Shown here: positions 1 to 11,422 of the stretch, in pieces
Position numbering within the stretch: the first letter of the stretch is position 1
How the letters are laid out: each line of letters starts with the position of its first letter
Source of the DNA: Emergomyces orientalis
Lineage: Eukaryota > Ascomycota > Eurotiomycetes > Onygenales > Ajellomycetaceae
Assembly: GCA_002110485.1 (NCBI GenBank)
Contig: MOWL01000068.1
Location: forward strand, 1,488,001 to 1,552,000
DNA length: 64,000 bases
Direction: 5' to 3'
The notes under the pieces: model-generated
Told to the model about the DNA's origin: nothing
Seen by the model: the letters and a program-made list of their open reading frames with translations, nothing else
The model's database searches: none
Made by a program: the position numbers and the translations under genes

Positions 1-296
1 CAGTATCCAATTTTTATCTATCGATTTTCCGAATACGCATTTTCCGGTACGTTTCATGCCCTGTTAAGGAGCGCCAAAGCTCAAGAAAGGCGGGCGTTTC
101 CAAGTAGCTGAGGTCCTGTTTGTAGTTATTTGGGCCCCTATCGTTCCGGGAAGGATAGTCGATATGGCAAGTAATAACGACCAATCGGTGAGTATCGCAG
201 AATTTCTTGGCTCCGTTTATTATCACGATCGTTTGCTGATAGGGGCCATACATAGGGGGTGGGCGACGCTTCGGGCGGGAACAATCATTCGAGTAT

Positions 297-938
297 GTGA
301 AAACAGTTTCGCAAATCCGACCCTCAAGGAACAGTCAAAGAATATCAAGGCTAACAATAATCTCACTCCCTCCATCAACAGCTCCATCAACAGGTTCGAG
401 AGGAGTGAGGTGGACGGAGCAAGAAGAGATGTGGCTTATTGTCACTACCATTGACCAACACAGCAACGAATGGCTAGCGCAAAACATACCAGGAGGAAAC
501 GGGCGAACTTCGAGCTCCATTGCAAGCCACCTCACGGAGCTTCGCATGAAGGGAATCCTTCCTCTAGGATGGAGAGGGTCGAATATAAATGGGAGGCCGG
601 ACTGGACAATCGAGGAGAACCTAGAAATCATAGAGTGGATCCTTCACAGGAAAACAAGAATCGACGCTCAGGTGTTCGTAGAGGCCAATCGCTCTGGCGA
701 GGCAATCAAACGCCGAGCAAGATTCCTGATGGCGGACGGTAGGCTCGCTGCCATTGTCTATGACAATGAAGAAGTTCTTAGGTTGGCACTACTCCGGTAT
801 GACATGGTTCCGGAAGGCCCAGAAAAGCAGGTAGCCTATGCTGTGCTTGTGGATGCCGAGAATAACGGTGCACAAATTGTCCGTGACGCGCTGCAGGTGA
901 CGCTGAAGGGTTCAGTGTGGGAGGCATTTCGTTGGTAG
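297..938 (+). CDS. SANT/Myb-like hypothetical protein, 5' end uncertain
   Basis: This open frame of about 213 codons has no in-frame ATG near its 5' end. It opens at a GTG, and the first in-frame ATG lies inside the first helix-rich unit. A spliced upstream exon is therefore likely, with a possible acceptor AACAG at about 308, or else the gene is a 5'-truncated relic. Two units look like SANT/Myb repeats: one begins RWTEQEEMWLI and runs to HLTELRMKG, and the other begins DWTIEENLEIIEWIL and runs to KRRARFLM. Both have the tryptophan and acidic first-helix pattern of the fold. The C-terminal 70 residues are acidic and helical with no recognised domain. Proteins of this kind usually bind DNA or histone tails, but nothing here fixes a target. 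The gene has no close neighbour. The coding call is moderate and the function is inference. Confidence 0.4.
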   Translation: MKTVSQIRPSRNSQRISRLTIISLPPSTAPSTGSRGVRWTEQEEMWLIVTTIDQHSNEWLAQNIPGGNGRTSSSIASHLTELRMKGILPLGWRGSNINGRPDWTIEENLEIIEWILHRKTRIDAQVFVEANRSGEAIKRRARFLMADGRLAAIVYDNEEVLRLALLRYDMVPEGPEKQVAYAVLVDAENNGAQIVRDALQVTLKGSVWEAFRW

Positions 939-3900
939 GAAACCAAATGCCCATTACGGGATGATGAATACCAACTAGAGAAAGGGGATGGAGGAGCAAG
1001 GGACTTTTCAATGTGTCTCGGATTAGGCGCAAGCTTCGGTTAACAACGGTTTTCTTTCTAGTCTTCAGCCAGGTATTGATATTGTTTGGGCTGTAATGGG
1101 CTTTGCATGTAATAGCTAGAGATGTCGGGATGTTTGAAGGCAGTGTGTAGTTTGACAGTTAGGTGTGGAACAAAATGAAAAGAATAGAGAAAAGAAATAA
1201 AACAATAAAAAACGTTGACCACGCTGTTTGCTTCAGTCCTGACATCCATTCCTAAAATTATTGAGGGTTTGGGTATCTTGCAAAATCCGTCGTTGAAGTG
1301 GAAATTGCGCCCGGCATCTATGATTCGAGATACCCACAGCTTATTAAGACCTGAATAATTGACAGGAAATCTTCCTCATCAATTGCTTGAAGAACGAGGT
1401 ATATGGCGATTGTTATGAAAGGCAGACAACGAAGCCAGGGAAGATATACGGATTTATGAACTTGGACACGCCCTCCCAAAAAGCGCAAGCAGCCTAGATC
1501 TCGGGCCCCTCAGACAAATGGTACCTGAATTGTGCCCATGGGACCAGTTTGTAGAACGCCATATTAGAGGAGCTCATAATTAGAATGTCCAGCCAGACCC
1601 AGTCGATGATATGCCATAAGGTTTGGAGTCACACATGAAATCCCTTAAATATGCACACCAGGAAGAAAGCCGAGTTTGTTCGGAAATGGGGGCGGACGAA
1701 TCATTCGAGAGGGACAGGGCGCTCTGCGAATAAATCAACCTCGTCCATTCCCGAGACGTTGCGCGAAAGGTAACTCGAGCTCATGTTTTAAGGCTTTGTT
1801 GGGGCTGAATATGTATACGGTTCACTTTTAATGCTGTAGCTCAAGTGGTTCTTGACTTACTCTTCATATATGGTCCCCCGGGCCATGTACTCCGTTCTGT
1901 GGATGAATAAGAAAGTGAAGAGCGCCGAGTGTTTCACGTTTTCACAACCAACGAAATGCCGTCGCCTCTTTGGTTCTTTTAGAGAGACCCAGGAATATGA
2001 TGAGCGCGCGCAACGACCCTGCTTGACGATCTAGAAGCACCGGTTCTCGAGTCGCTCTAAATAATTTCCGACAATCCCGAATCTTTCATGCCAATTAGAG
2101 CATCGACCCGTAGAACTGGTTTTTGCAATGGCTGGTGCCCCTACCAGTTCTGGACGGACAGGCGGGAGCTGATCAGAGCCAACATGTGATTGGATGGGGA
2201 AAGACCATGAAGCAAAAGAAATACAGAGACTGATATGAGGGAGGCTGAATTGCACCGACAAAGGCATCAAGATTAAAACACCTTGATTGTCTACAGGCTT
2301 GGCATACAGATTCTCTCTTCTAGCGCTGCTTTCACCGCCATTTCGCAAGCGCCACCCCACAACAGTGAATCGTTATCCAATCTACCTACCAATACGCATT
2401 CTCTGTTCAGTTCAAAATCTGGAACACGCAGGTCGTAGTCAATAGGTTTGGAAGGGCGAGTTCGTGCGAATTGGGCGCGGAGAACATGATCTGGTAGGCC
2501 CAAAAGGATTCACTGCCTATGATATCAAGGAATCGGTAATAATTAATGGAAGTAAGGATTCCGTGGTTGAAATTGTGTGGCTGAATCAAACTGTTGATGC
2601 TGGGGTTAGCCTGGTGGTGCGTTGGCATCCTCAATCGTTGTGGCTGGGCTTTCTTTTGTCATGTATGTGTTGGGTATGAATATGTCCCACACCTGCTCTT
2701 TCTTTTCGCAAGAATCAAGGTATCTATGGCATCTTGAAGTTGTTTGAGATATTCCCGGGTACCTGAGTTGGTAGATCCGAGAAGACATGATATGATGTAG
2801 GTTAACTCTCTGGATAAATATTCAGACATCCTAATTCGGGATATGCGACTCGTCTTGAGGTTCCTATAGTGCCACATAACTGGAAGAGATAAGTCTCATA
2901 TACGCGTCTAGGTGGGAGTACAGATGAGAAATATTGCGCTGTGGGGATGTCGCCAGCTTGCTCGTCGTTCCTTGCAATTGCCACGCTGGCAATGCGCCCA
3001 TCCATCACCAACCAAGGCATGGAATCGAAGCTTTCGAGCCGCTTTTGAGTTTAATTGATAGGCAGTTGTTGTCGATTGTAACCCCTTGTATTAAGAAATG
3101 AGTGTTCGATTCGGTAGTATTATCGTTTCTTCATGTTCGCTTTCCCTTCAGGAATCACATGGATAATTTTGTATATAGATGTTTTATCTGGTAAACCGAA
3201 TTTGTGGTACCGAGACGAACTAGAAGGAATCTGACAGCCAAACTAACCTCGTAGCCAAAAGTCTCTGCGGGGTATTGTTAGTTCGTTGATTTTCCTCCTT
3301 TCATTGTTATGTCCATCTCCATTCCAACATTATTCGAGAAGAATAATGACGCCTTGATGAGGCTCCTATCAGCTGGGATTTTTGTGAGGATTGCCATGAT
3401 TTTCTCCATTTTCTCGGCTAGCGCTTGGCCTTGTTAGGGCAAGGTCTTACCTGGCAAAAAGCCTGGCAATCGATTCCCGCCGGTGCAGAGCCGGCCAGGA
3501 TTAAGAGGGTCCTGCATCAAAATGAAGAGCTCTGGCACTGACACGTAACTTGCGACGGCTCTAGTTCGTTTGGCGTGCATGCCGCCTGCAGGACCAGCTC
3601 AACAGTCGTGCCAGAGTTGCTTTGGAGCCAGGCTTTCGGCTGCGACGAGGCCGTTGTGTCACATTTTGCATAATTGCCACTGCTCTCGCTGTCAATGTCG
3701 TTGTTCCTGGGGGTGATCCCGCACTCACTAGGGCATGATAAAAAGTCGACGCCCATATCTCCGCACCGAACCGCTAATTTTTGACAAGACAAGCAGTAAA
3801 GCCCCGGTGATAACCAAGAGAAATGCAAGAATAGAGAGGCAAAGAAGCCCGAAACAAGAAATAAACAGCCCTTCAGACCTGCAACAGAGGTGTCCAGTCT

Positions 3901-5387
3901 GCTGGGAGGCTGCCAGTTGGTGATAATTCTCACTCGCTCCCTGTATCGTGCAGCTCGTCGCCAGATCGGGGCTAGTGCCGTCGTGCCCTTCCCTGACCTC
4001 CAATTTGCTTCTCGATCTCATCCGAACATCTGCGCTGGCTGACGGACAAACTGACCGACTGACGGACACTCGCTCAGCGGCCATTGGGGGCTCTGTGTCT
4101 GCGCATACTATCTTCTTGTTTCCTCTTTTCAATTGCCATGTTTTCTTCCTGTATTTGCTTAGACTTGTTCTGATGCGCTAGTTTTGTAAGTCATCTCTCA
4201 ACCCATCATCCCATTGATTGCCCTGTCGTTCTGTGCTATAATAGCATCAATCCCATCTACTACACCCTCTTGCGCCCAATTGCAAAACAATGAATCACGA
4301 ATGCCTCCTGCTGTACAGCCACGTCTTCTTGTTCTGCTTTCCCGCTTCCTGCTGGCAACTTTTTGGACTCCAATCGTACTATTGGTTGAGCTTCTGACCC
4401 TTCTGACGAATCGGCGGTTTGTAGCCAGTTTACTGAACGAACTACATTGGAGAGGTATGTCATTGGGCTGTCATTTCTAGATGTTGAAAATAACAGGCTT
4501 ATATAGCTATGGCAATGGAAGCTGACAGATTGCTCAGAGATTCCAGCCGTCTCTTTCTTTGTCCCGGATTCTGTACATTATACCTTCTCTTCAGTTTTCT
4601 CCTCCGCCTTTGTACTGTAAAACAACAAACCCCACACGATCTTTTTGGTACCTCACGGCCGACACAGATATTACAACACGTTTTGATATCATCTGTACGA
4701 TAAATACGTCTTTATAAAAGCACACCTTCCTCGCGATTCTGGTCTCCAGCCACGACGGCAGTTCTAAAAGTCAACGAATTTCACGTTTTCCTACGACTAA
4801 CTCTTAACGACAATCATTCGTTCTGTCGAGACCTCCCGATTACGCACTGTACGACTAATTTTTATTTTATTTTTTAGCAATCTGCGTATTCCTGCGGATC
4901 GTTTCAATTAGAAGAAAGGCATTATTAGCTTGATCACTTGTCCTCAAACCGGGGCTAGTTGTTTGATGATCAAAAACCGCTGTTCCCCTCCTAAGCGCTC
5001 TACCTTTACCCTCGCCCCCTCTTACTATCAAGGGCTCCAGGCGGCAAACCCCTGGGACCAACAAAACAATATTTTTGGGTATTGGGACGATAAATTTAAA
5101 TATAAGCCCTGGTGTTGAATCAATAGCTGCAGAGCCAGGTAAGCGCGCCCGTTTTATTTTGTACAGTACATGCCATGTTTCAAATATCTCCCGCTTGCCG
5201 CCCAGCTATTTTAAGGACGAGAACTTCAAATTTTTCGCCTACCATAATGGTTAATTAATTCCTCCATATTTGGGGTTCGAAATGTTTGGTTGCACTATTT
5301 AAAACTACTGCTTTTCGTTTTTTGACTTTTCTTGATTTTTTTTCTCTTTCAGCGTCGTCGTTTCTCCCTTTTCCCGTCGTCCCCAAT
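939..5387. other. Long intergenic stretch, no supported gene
   Basis: About 4.4 kb holds only short open frames in conflicting phases, with no recognisable domain and no spliceable gene model. The last 600 bases are probably promoter and 5' leader of the 14-3-3-like gene. They are pyrimidine-rich, and a strong acceptor (TTTTCTCTTTCAG, ending at about 5352) sits just before its start codon, suggesting an intron in the 5' untranslated region. Confidence 0.5.
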
Positions 5388-6629
5388 ATGAATCAAGGAA
5401 ACATGGATCTTATCCCAATTGAAAATGATTTCCATTCGCCTGAAGATTGTGAAATTACAGAAGAACTGATCACCCTTTCACGCCAGTGGGATCACTCAGA
5501 CCATCCTCCGCCCTTCGCTATTTGGATGGCCTCCTCTGAAGTTGACCAAAAGTTTTTGGGCTTCTTCGCAGCTAGCACTGCTCGTGAAAATGCCTACCTG
5601 TCTGGAATGTTATATAAGCTTCTTGGCCTTTCCGTCGTCCTGTCGAAAAAGCTCCTTCGCGCTCGCAAGCTCCGCCGTCTTGACCCCACGAGAGAAACCA
5701 AATCATTGGAACTCTACCACCACATATTATGGCTCTCGCGTGAAGGATTAGTGATCACGGAGCAATATGTTCTCCCCATGGTTGAGGCATATGTCGAACT
5801 AAAAGTACTAGCTCACAAACTCAGGGCATCTTTTTACCACATTTTCGTACTTTTCCATAATCAGCCAAGCATCCACCAGTCGGGTATTCGAAGCCTTCCC
5901 CCTTCTGGCTCCCAATTGCATCTTCCGAATGGGTCTTCTGTTGTGGAGAATGGCAATGGAAGTAGAGGGGGGTTGAGGTTATCCCCAAACCCAAATCGAG
6001 ATTCCATAACTGCCTCACCACCCCTCATCACATCAGAAGGAGGTCCCGTTGGCGGTATTCACCTGCATCCACCGGGTTTGCCCGCCATTAAACCTACGAA
6101 ATCTGCAGGGTCGTTCATCCTCCCAGCTTTGGATTACACACCAATGGCCACCGCCTGTTTCAGTGATGTAGCGCAACTTGCAGACAATCTCCTCCCAGGT
6201 TCTCATCCAGTTAGGCTTTCAGTCAAGCTTGAATATGCAGCATATCTATACGACTGCCTCCATGACTCTGACGGATGTAGACGACTAGCTAAACAAGCCA
6301 TTGCAGACGTCTACAATGCGCAGGAAGGTATGGACGATGAGAGCTTTGAGGACGCCGCCGAACTCGTGGGTATCTTAGGCAAAATGGTCAAACGAGGAGG
6401 CAAAACCAGCAGTGCGGGAGGAAGCAGCACACCAGGCGGTGGAAGTACTCCAGGCACCCAACCAGATGCCAGTGGGACCGTTCGACAACGGCACCAGCAG
6501 AAGCATTTTCAATACCAACAACCACACCAGCAGCGGCTTTCGACCACACGAGGGACCCCGACTAAAGTCTTTACTTCGAGTGCACATTCTCCAGCTATGC
6601 CCCCTCCAACCATGACGAATCCGATCTAA
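5388..6629 (+). CDS. Divergent 14-3-3-like protein with low-complexity tail
   Basis: The 413-residue protein starts at the ATG at 5388. The open frame runs 34 codons further upstream, but only from a TTG and across a likely acceptor site. Residues ~60-165 (ARENAYLSGMLYKLLGLSVV and onward) and ~265-345 (HPVRLSVKLEYAAYLYDCL, then CRRLAKQAIADVYNAQEGMD) follow the helix pattern of 14-3-3 proteins, including the family's N-P-V-R-L-x-L helix, here H-P-V-R-L-S-V. A Gly/Ser/Pro-rich insert of about 100 residues separates the halves. The last 70 residues are rich in Gln, Ser and Thr. The Arg-Arg-Tyr phosphate pocket of classical 14-3-3 proteins is not obviously kept, so phosphopeptide binding is doubtful. 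Normal 14-3-3 proteins are about 260 residues and highly conserved, so this is a distant paralogue, not the housekeeping copy. It stands alone. Confidence 0.75.
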   Translation: MNQGNMDLIPIENDFHSPEDCEITEELITLSRQWDHSDHPPPFAIWMASSEVDQKFLGFFAASTARENAYLSGMLYKLLGLSVVLSKKLLRARKLRRLDPTRETKSLELYHHILWLSREGLVITEQYVLPMVEAYVELKVLAHKLRASFYHIFVLFHNQPSIHQSGIRSLPPSGSQLHLPNGSSVVENGNGSRGGLRLSPNPNRDSITASPPLITSEGGPVGGIHLHPPGLPAIKPTKSAGSFILPALDYTPMATACFSDVAQLADNLLPGSHPVRLSVKLEYAAYLYDCLHDSDGCRRLAKQAIADVYNAQEGMDDESFEDAAELVGILGKMVKRGGKTSSAGGSSTPGGGSTPGTQPDASGTVRQRHQQKHFQYQQPHQQRLSTTRGTPTKVFTSSAHSPAMPPPTMTNPI

Positions 6630-7008
6630 TGGCCAATGCGGCAATTTTTCTGTCTTCTTCCCCTTTTGCTCTTGAACTCTAGAAGGTTATAATAACTTAA
6701 TTCACATTAGACATATTTTGGAACCACCCACCTGGCGCCCACCCATACATAGGTTACTGTACATACATGCTACACCTACCCACTTGGCATACACAAAATC
6801 TATCTCCATCCCCCTGCGGAAAGAATTTTATTTTTTGGTTTTGGCAGCCATCATCTGATACCATCCCGGAGGAGTTTTCATTTTTTTCCTCTTTGGCCTT
6901 CTTTCAATAGTCATATTCTTCGCATAAGCCCTTTTAACGAAAATCATTTTTTGGTATTTTGGTACAACGCGAAATGAGTTCATTTTGTTCCTTGATTTGC
7001 ATTTGGTG

Positions 7009-7028
7009 CCCCCCCCCCCCCCCCCCCC
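7009..7028. repeat. Poly-C tract (20 nt)
   Basis: An uninterrupted run of 20 cytosines lies in the intergenic region downstream of the 14-3-3-like gene. Such runs are prone to length change and to i-motif or G-quadruplex structure. Confidence 0.95.
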
Positions 7029-8110
7029 TGGAAAGTGCTGGTAATAACCCGGCCGGCAAAAACCAATTGGAAGCGCTGCAGCATTTATTACTATATGTGA
7101 CTCTACCATCATCTTTGTTGTTTCTCCTATACCCAAGCCATGGTTTTCTCCTAGTCATACGTTGTTCCCTGTTTCCATACTAGGTTCTTGATCTTCAAAA
7201 TGAAGAATTCTCAAAGCTTCATCTAGTTCGTTTGATATTTTTTAACTACCTCACTTGAGCCGATTATTTTCCAATTGACGGGATTTACGATTCTTTTCGA
7301 AAAAGCTGCTATTTTGGAATTTAAGCCGTCTGCGTGCGGCAGGTTACTGTGGAAGTAAAAGCTATGGACCACGATGACCAACAACCTGGATCACATTTTC
7401 AAATTTGGTTAACCAAAGGATTGATCTCTTGCACGTTGAGCGTACCATGCTAGTCTTCGTAGGCTCATGATGGTTTTGACCGCAGATATGTGGGAACGTA
7501 CGAGCCCTGGTTATCATATGGGGACTGTTCTTCTCGGATTTCAAATTCTGCTGCTTTCCTGCTCGTTTAATCGTAAAATGGATCGGTGTCACCTGCACCG
7601 TACCTTTTTCAGTCCTCAACGGAGTCTATTTAGGAGTACAGCGCTTGCGCATTGGCCGCGCGTTTGATGGCGATAAGATTGCCATCAAACGACCAGTGGG
7701 TGCCCGGGATAACTACCGAACCGAATCTATCGAAGTATCAATATCAGAGGCACCATTCAACGAGGCCCAGTGGAACCAGACCCGAGGAAGACCTATAAAA
7801 CTCTCCTGTCTGTCAAAATCAAGTTCAGTATTAATGACAATAAAAGGGCAATACTTGAGGTGAATACCGCTAAATAATTATCGCCTCTAGGCACTACGAA
7901 AATTTATTACGAAATAGAGAGTCGCGTGACAAAATTTGTTTGATTGTAATAATCATTAGGATGCAGGTGAGAATATGTGACAGATGAAAAAGGAAATACG
8001 GTGTTCTACTGTTGAACGTGGGAAAGAACATGTGTTCATAAACTCTTGTATTCTAATATGGTTACCTGAATATCTTGGAAGCATCATTTCTGCGTATAAT
8101 TTTTGATGGT

Positions 8111-8134
8111 GGGGGGGGGGGGGGGGGGGGGGGG
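8111..8134. repeat. Poly-G tract (24 nt)
   Basis: An uninterrupted run of 24 guanines on the plus strand, about 1.1 kb from the 20-nt poly-C tract. The two runs are complementary to each other. Confidence 0.95.
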
Positions 8135-9712
8135 TAGCACGGCGCCAGCAAAGTGGTAGCAGTCCGGTTGGGTCCATAGCTCTGTCTGGCACTGTCTTTT
8201 GTTTTGTGCCTCTAAAATATATGAGCTGTCATTCCTTCCCTGAACGTTCGTTTTTCACGTTAAACAATCCATACAATAAATACATGAAAAGAATAACACT
8301 TATATGCGTTCATCTTCCGCGAAAGTTTTACATCGTCCTGTCCGCTTTCATGTTTGATAAATATGCCACGAATTAGAGACCCGTCTCGGACATATTGGAG
8401 CCGGCTGTTGGGGCCCAGTCTGGCCGCCAGATTCGTAAAAAGGGACGGATTTCATGAGGGCTTTAGACGAGAATATGGCAGGTGGGAGGTCGTTGTTCAG
8501 CTATTTTTGAGATACGGGGACGTGTATTCGATTCGCGAAATCAGCTCGCCGAGAGCCTTGGGATTGCAAATCGAAGCATCTTACTACTCTAGTTTTATTA
8601 GGGGGGATGGTAAGCCGCTGGGCGGGTGGGAAAATGATTTCCCGCCGGACATTCTCCTTGTTTTAACGTTCTTGTCGTAGAATGTACTCCCAAGAATCCC
8701 GCCGAGGCCATAGAAAATTTGGTCGGCAAACACCGTCCAGAGCGCCTGCGGGACGAGATCAAGGGCAGTTAATCCAACCAGGATTGCCTGATTTGGCTAT
8801 ATTTGGGTAGACGAGAGGGGATGCGTCTTTAACCAATAGCAGCTGGCGGTCATCTCAGTTAAAAGGTTTCAGCCTTCGGAAGTTCCAATTGTATACAGAT
8901 TAGATGGAGGAGATAGGCATTGGTCCCGGTGATTTGGTGGCATATTCTCATATCCTGGATGTAGCACTAGCTTGGATGCACTGTTACCGGGAGCGAGCTC
9001 CGTGTGGATGATGGAATTTGTTTCAGCCCTGGCACGTTGGAATAGTCAACGAACTTGGGCACCGCCGCCAACACCATCCCCACCATTAAGAGCCAAGGTT
9101 ATATCTAAAATTCTGGGCAGCCCCGTTATGTGGCTCCCCGATTTCGACTCCTGTATGACTGCCGCCATTGGGAATGATCCATGAGACCCTGCCCGACCTC
9201 CGACCTGGCGCGCTGAAAATACTCCAACCCAGAAAAGTTTATCATTGTGCTGACCATCCGAGGAAGTTCATAGATAATTTAGAATCGTGGCAGCATCTCC
9301 TGATGACGAGCTCGGATTTAGGCAGGGCTGAAATCTCCCAGGACATCCAGGATATCACATATGCAGAAGCCAATGGAGCTAACCTAAGTAAACCGGACTG
9401 GAATTGGCCGGAGAGGGAGCGAGAATTCGCGTGGAGGCGGACCAGCAGTTTGACCTGCCACACACGTAAACGATGTTGGACGGTTCCAGAAACTAGAAAT
9501 TTGAATTGCCCGTTCCGCTACTTTGCTCCGGTCTAAAATGAAAGGGATATAGGGAATTAAACACCCTAGGCATTTTTCAAGTTTTATATATCACGATGGC
9601 GCTCACAGGTTGCATCACATTAGGCTGCAGCTCTTGCCCTTCAATAACTTGCTCTCACAACAATCAACAACCCCCGAAGTGGTTAACACAGAACTATTCG
9701 TTCTCAGCGCAT

Positions 9713-10276
9713 TCAAAGGGCGTTCAGCTCACTGTCAACAACAATGCTTGTCCCCATATCAAAAGCGTCTTGAGCTAATCTCTTCGCCTCCTCCTCGATT
9801 TTACGGACACAGTCCCAGTCTGGCTGCAAACCGATATATCCTTGAAGCGCAAGTTGGTAGACTGCCGCAAGAAGCCACGTTCGACAGGTGAATTCTTCTT
9901 CCACATCGACTTCCCGAACGCAGGTTTTTATTGCATGAATCCATTCGTCATTGACTCCGTCGACGACCCCAATCTTCAGCACGAGTAGTAGGCGAGGAGA
10001 TTCTGTCACGTCCGCAGTTTCGGTGATAAATTTCCATTCTAGTCCTGCAAGTGCTTGATGGTATAGGACGCCCGTTGTGTTGTTTTGGGCGACAAACAGG
10101 CCCCAGTGATATTTATCCCGCAATCCTGTGTTTGACAGTAGGAGGTAAAGTCCATTACTCTCAACCTTTGGTTTGGGATCTCGAGAATTCCCTCTGGGAG
10201 TTGAGGTACTTTCTAAGTTGACGAGCATAGAAGGCAAGCTGCAAGGGTCGAAAGAGCTCTCTTCTGGTTTTGACAT
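9713..10276 (-). CDS. Small conserved fungal protein, DUF6914-like
   Basis: A single-exon frame of 187 residues starts at an ATG at 10276. It has a compact domain with KYHWGLFVAQ near residue 55, GVLYHQALAGLEWKF near 70, LLLVLKIGVVDG near 98 and FTCRTWLLAAVYQLA near 130. This spacing (Tyr-His-Trp, a Tyr-His followed by a Trp, a hydrophobic strand, then Thr-Cys-Arg-Thr-Trp) resembles the small fungal family DUF6914, whose fold suggests a papain-like or NlpC-like core. That assignment is from memory of the pattern only, and the biochemical role is unknown. No signal peptide or membrane segment is seen. The C-terminal third is charged and helical. The gene lies about 1.1 kb from the divergently oriented acyl-CoA dehydrogenase, with no evident functional link. 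Confidence 0.6.
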   Translation of the reverse strand: MSKPEESSFDPCSLPSMLVNLESTSTPRGNSRDPKPKVESNGLYLLLSNTGLRDKYHWGLFVAQNNTTGVLYHQALAGLEWKFITETADVTESPRLLLVLKIGVVDGVNDEWIHAIKTCVREVDVEEEFTCRTWLLAAVYQLALQGYIGLQPDWDCVRKIEEEAKRLAQDAFDMGTSIVVDSELNAL

Positions 10277-11422
10277 TGTGACAAAGTGCGCCCTTCTGCC
10301 AGGAGGTCGTCCTCGGCTGTGGGGTAGTAACCGCTTGAATAAAGCTCAAAGACAGAAGCAATCGATTATATTTTGAGAATATTTGCCTGGGATAGTTATT
10401 AAGCAAAGTTTATCTCTGCTTTGCCGTTTGGGGGCCAAACTGCACTGAAAGGTTTCAATAAAACGCACCAAACAAGCGTGTGATTTTCGTAAGCGGGGTG
10501 TCTCGATGTTGGGGGTAGTTCGCCGCGCTGTTTTTCAATTGGACCATGTCGGCATGCCAATTAAATATGCGAGATGCCGCAATACCCCCGAAAATGACAC
10601 CCAGAATGCGGAGATACAGTGATCCAAGTTTGTATCCCAGCCGTCGCAGCAGAGGCCCCCCCGCGGATTTTGGAGAGCGCTGGATGAAATGACACCAGGC
10701 CTGGAGTTTTGGATGTATTGTATATAATAAATCCGACCTTGACACGCCTTTATTTTTGAAACTTAGATCTCTGTGTCTCGTTAGGAGGGCCAGCAAGATT
10801 AGGCTGGCAGCCAATGGGGAAAGGTAGCAAATCGATTTTAAGGTTATTCTTTAGCAACTTGTGATTGCCCCTTGGCAAAACTTTCATTCGCATGCTAGTA
10901 AAAACATCAATATATTACTGAAGGCTCAATCCATCAGGATATCTTCAATGTGTGCATCGCCGCAAGAAATGTGAATGTTTATCATTCGATAAGTGACAGA
11001 TATCTCGGCTCCCGCCATGTGCGATGAGCCGAGCCCCGCTAACCCTGATGGGTAACTAGAACGACACTCCAGGGCTCCAGCTCCGCATCTCCAGGGTTCA
11101 AGGGCGCAAACGCTGCATCCGAGGTCCATCCCGAGGTAATGGGGAGCCAACTAGAGGCAAGATGTCGGTTCAATATGGCCGCATCCGCCCCCCAGAGATA
11201 GCTCTTCGATATTGGGTAGCGCCAGCGGTTCCTCGGGGACCAAAGATCTAGCTTTACGTCGCATCTCACCTCCCCGCGTCTGGTACCCAGCATTGATTGA
11301 CCTTAAAAGACCTGGCTCTACCTCCTCTCGCCAGCTGACTATTAAGCCAACCTGTATATTCACTTTCCATCTGCGAACTCGAGAATAAAGAATAATATAT
11401 TCTTCACTAGACTTCCACAGTC
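10277..11422. other. Intergenic region between divergent genes
   Basis: About 1.1 kb shared upstream region of the DUF6914-like gene (minus) and the acyl-CoA dehydrogenase (plus). It contains only short conflicting frames and no domain-bearing frame. Confidence 0.5.

Larger units (their letters stand above)
6630..9712. other. Intergenic region with long C and G homopolymers
   Basis: About 3 kb without a supported gene. It includes the 3' flank of the 14-3-3-like gene, a run of 20 C (7009-7028) and a run of 24 G (8111-8134). Short frames at 8354-9536 change phase repeatedly and match no family I recognise. Confidence 0.5.

Noticed and set aside
1852..3020. Cluster of short frames on both strands
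   Set aside because: Frames are under 110 codons, change phase every 200 bp and show no domain. They could be an old relic, but I cannot support it.
3517..4132. Two overlapping minus-strand frames, one with a hydrophobic segment
   Set aside because: The hydrophobic and Cys-containing parts lie in different frames over the same bases, with no spliceable join and no family match, so I did not call a gene.
8354..9536. Series of plus-strand frames of 70-122 codons
   Set aside because: The first opens with TTG, phases conflict, and no motif is recognised.
10455..10814. 119-codon minus-strand frame with a hydrophobic stretch
   Set aside because: No family pattern, and the composition looks like chance sequence.
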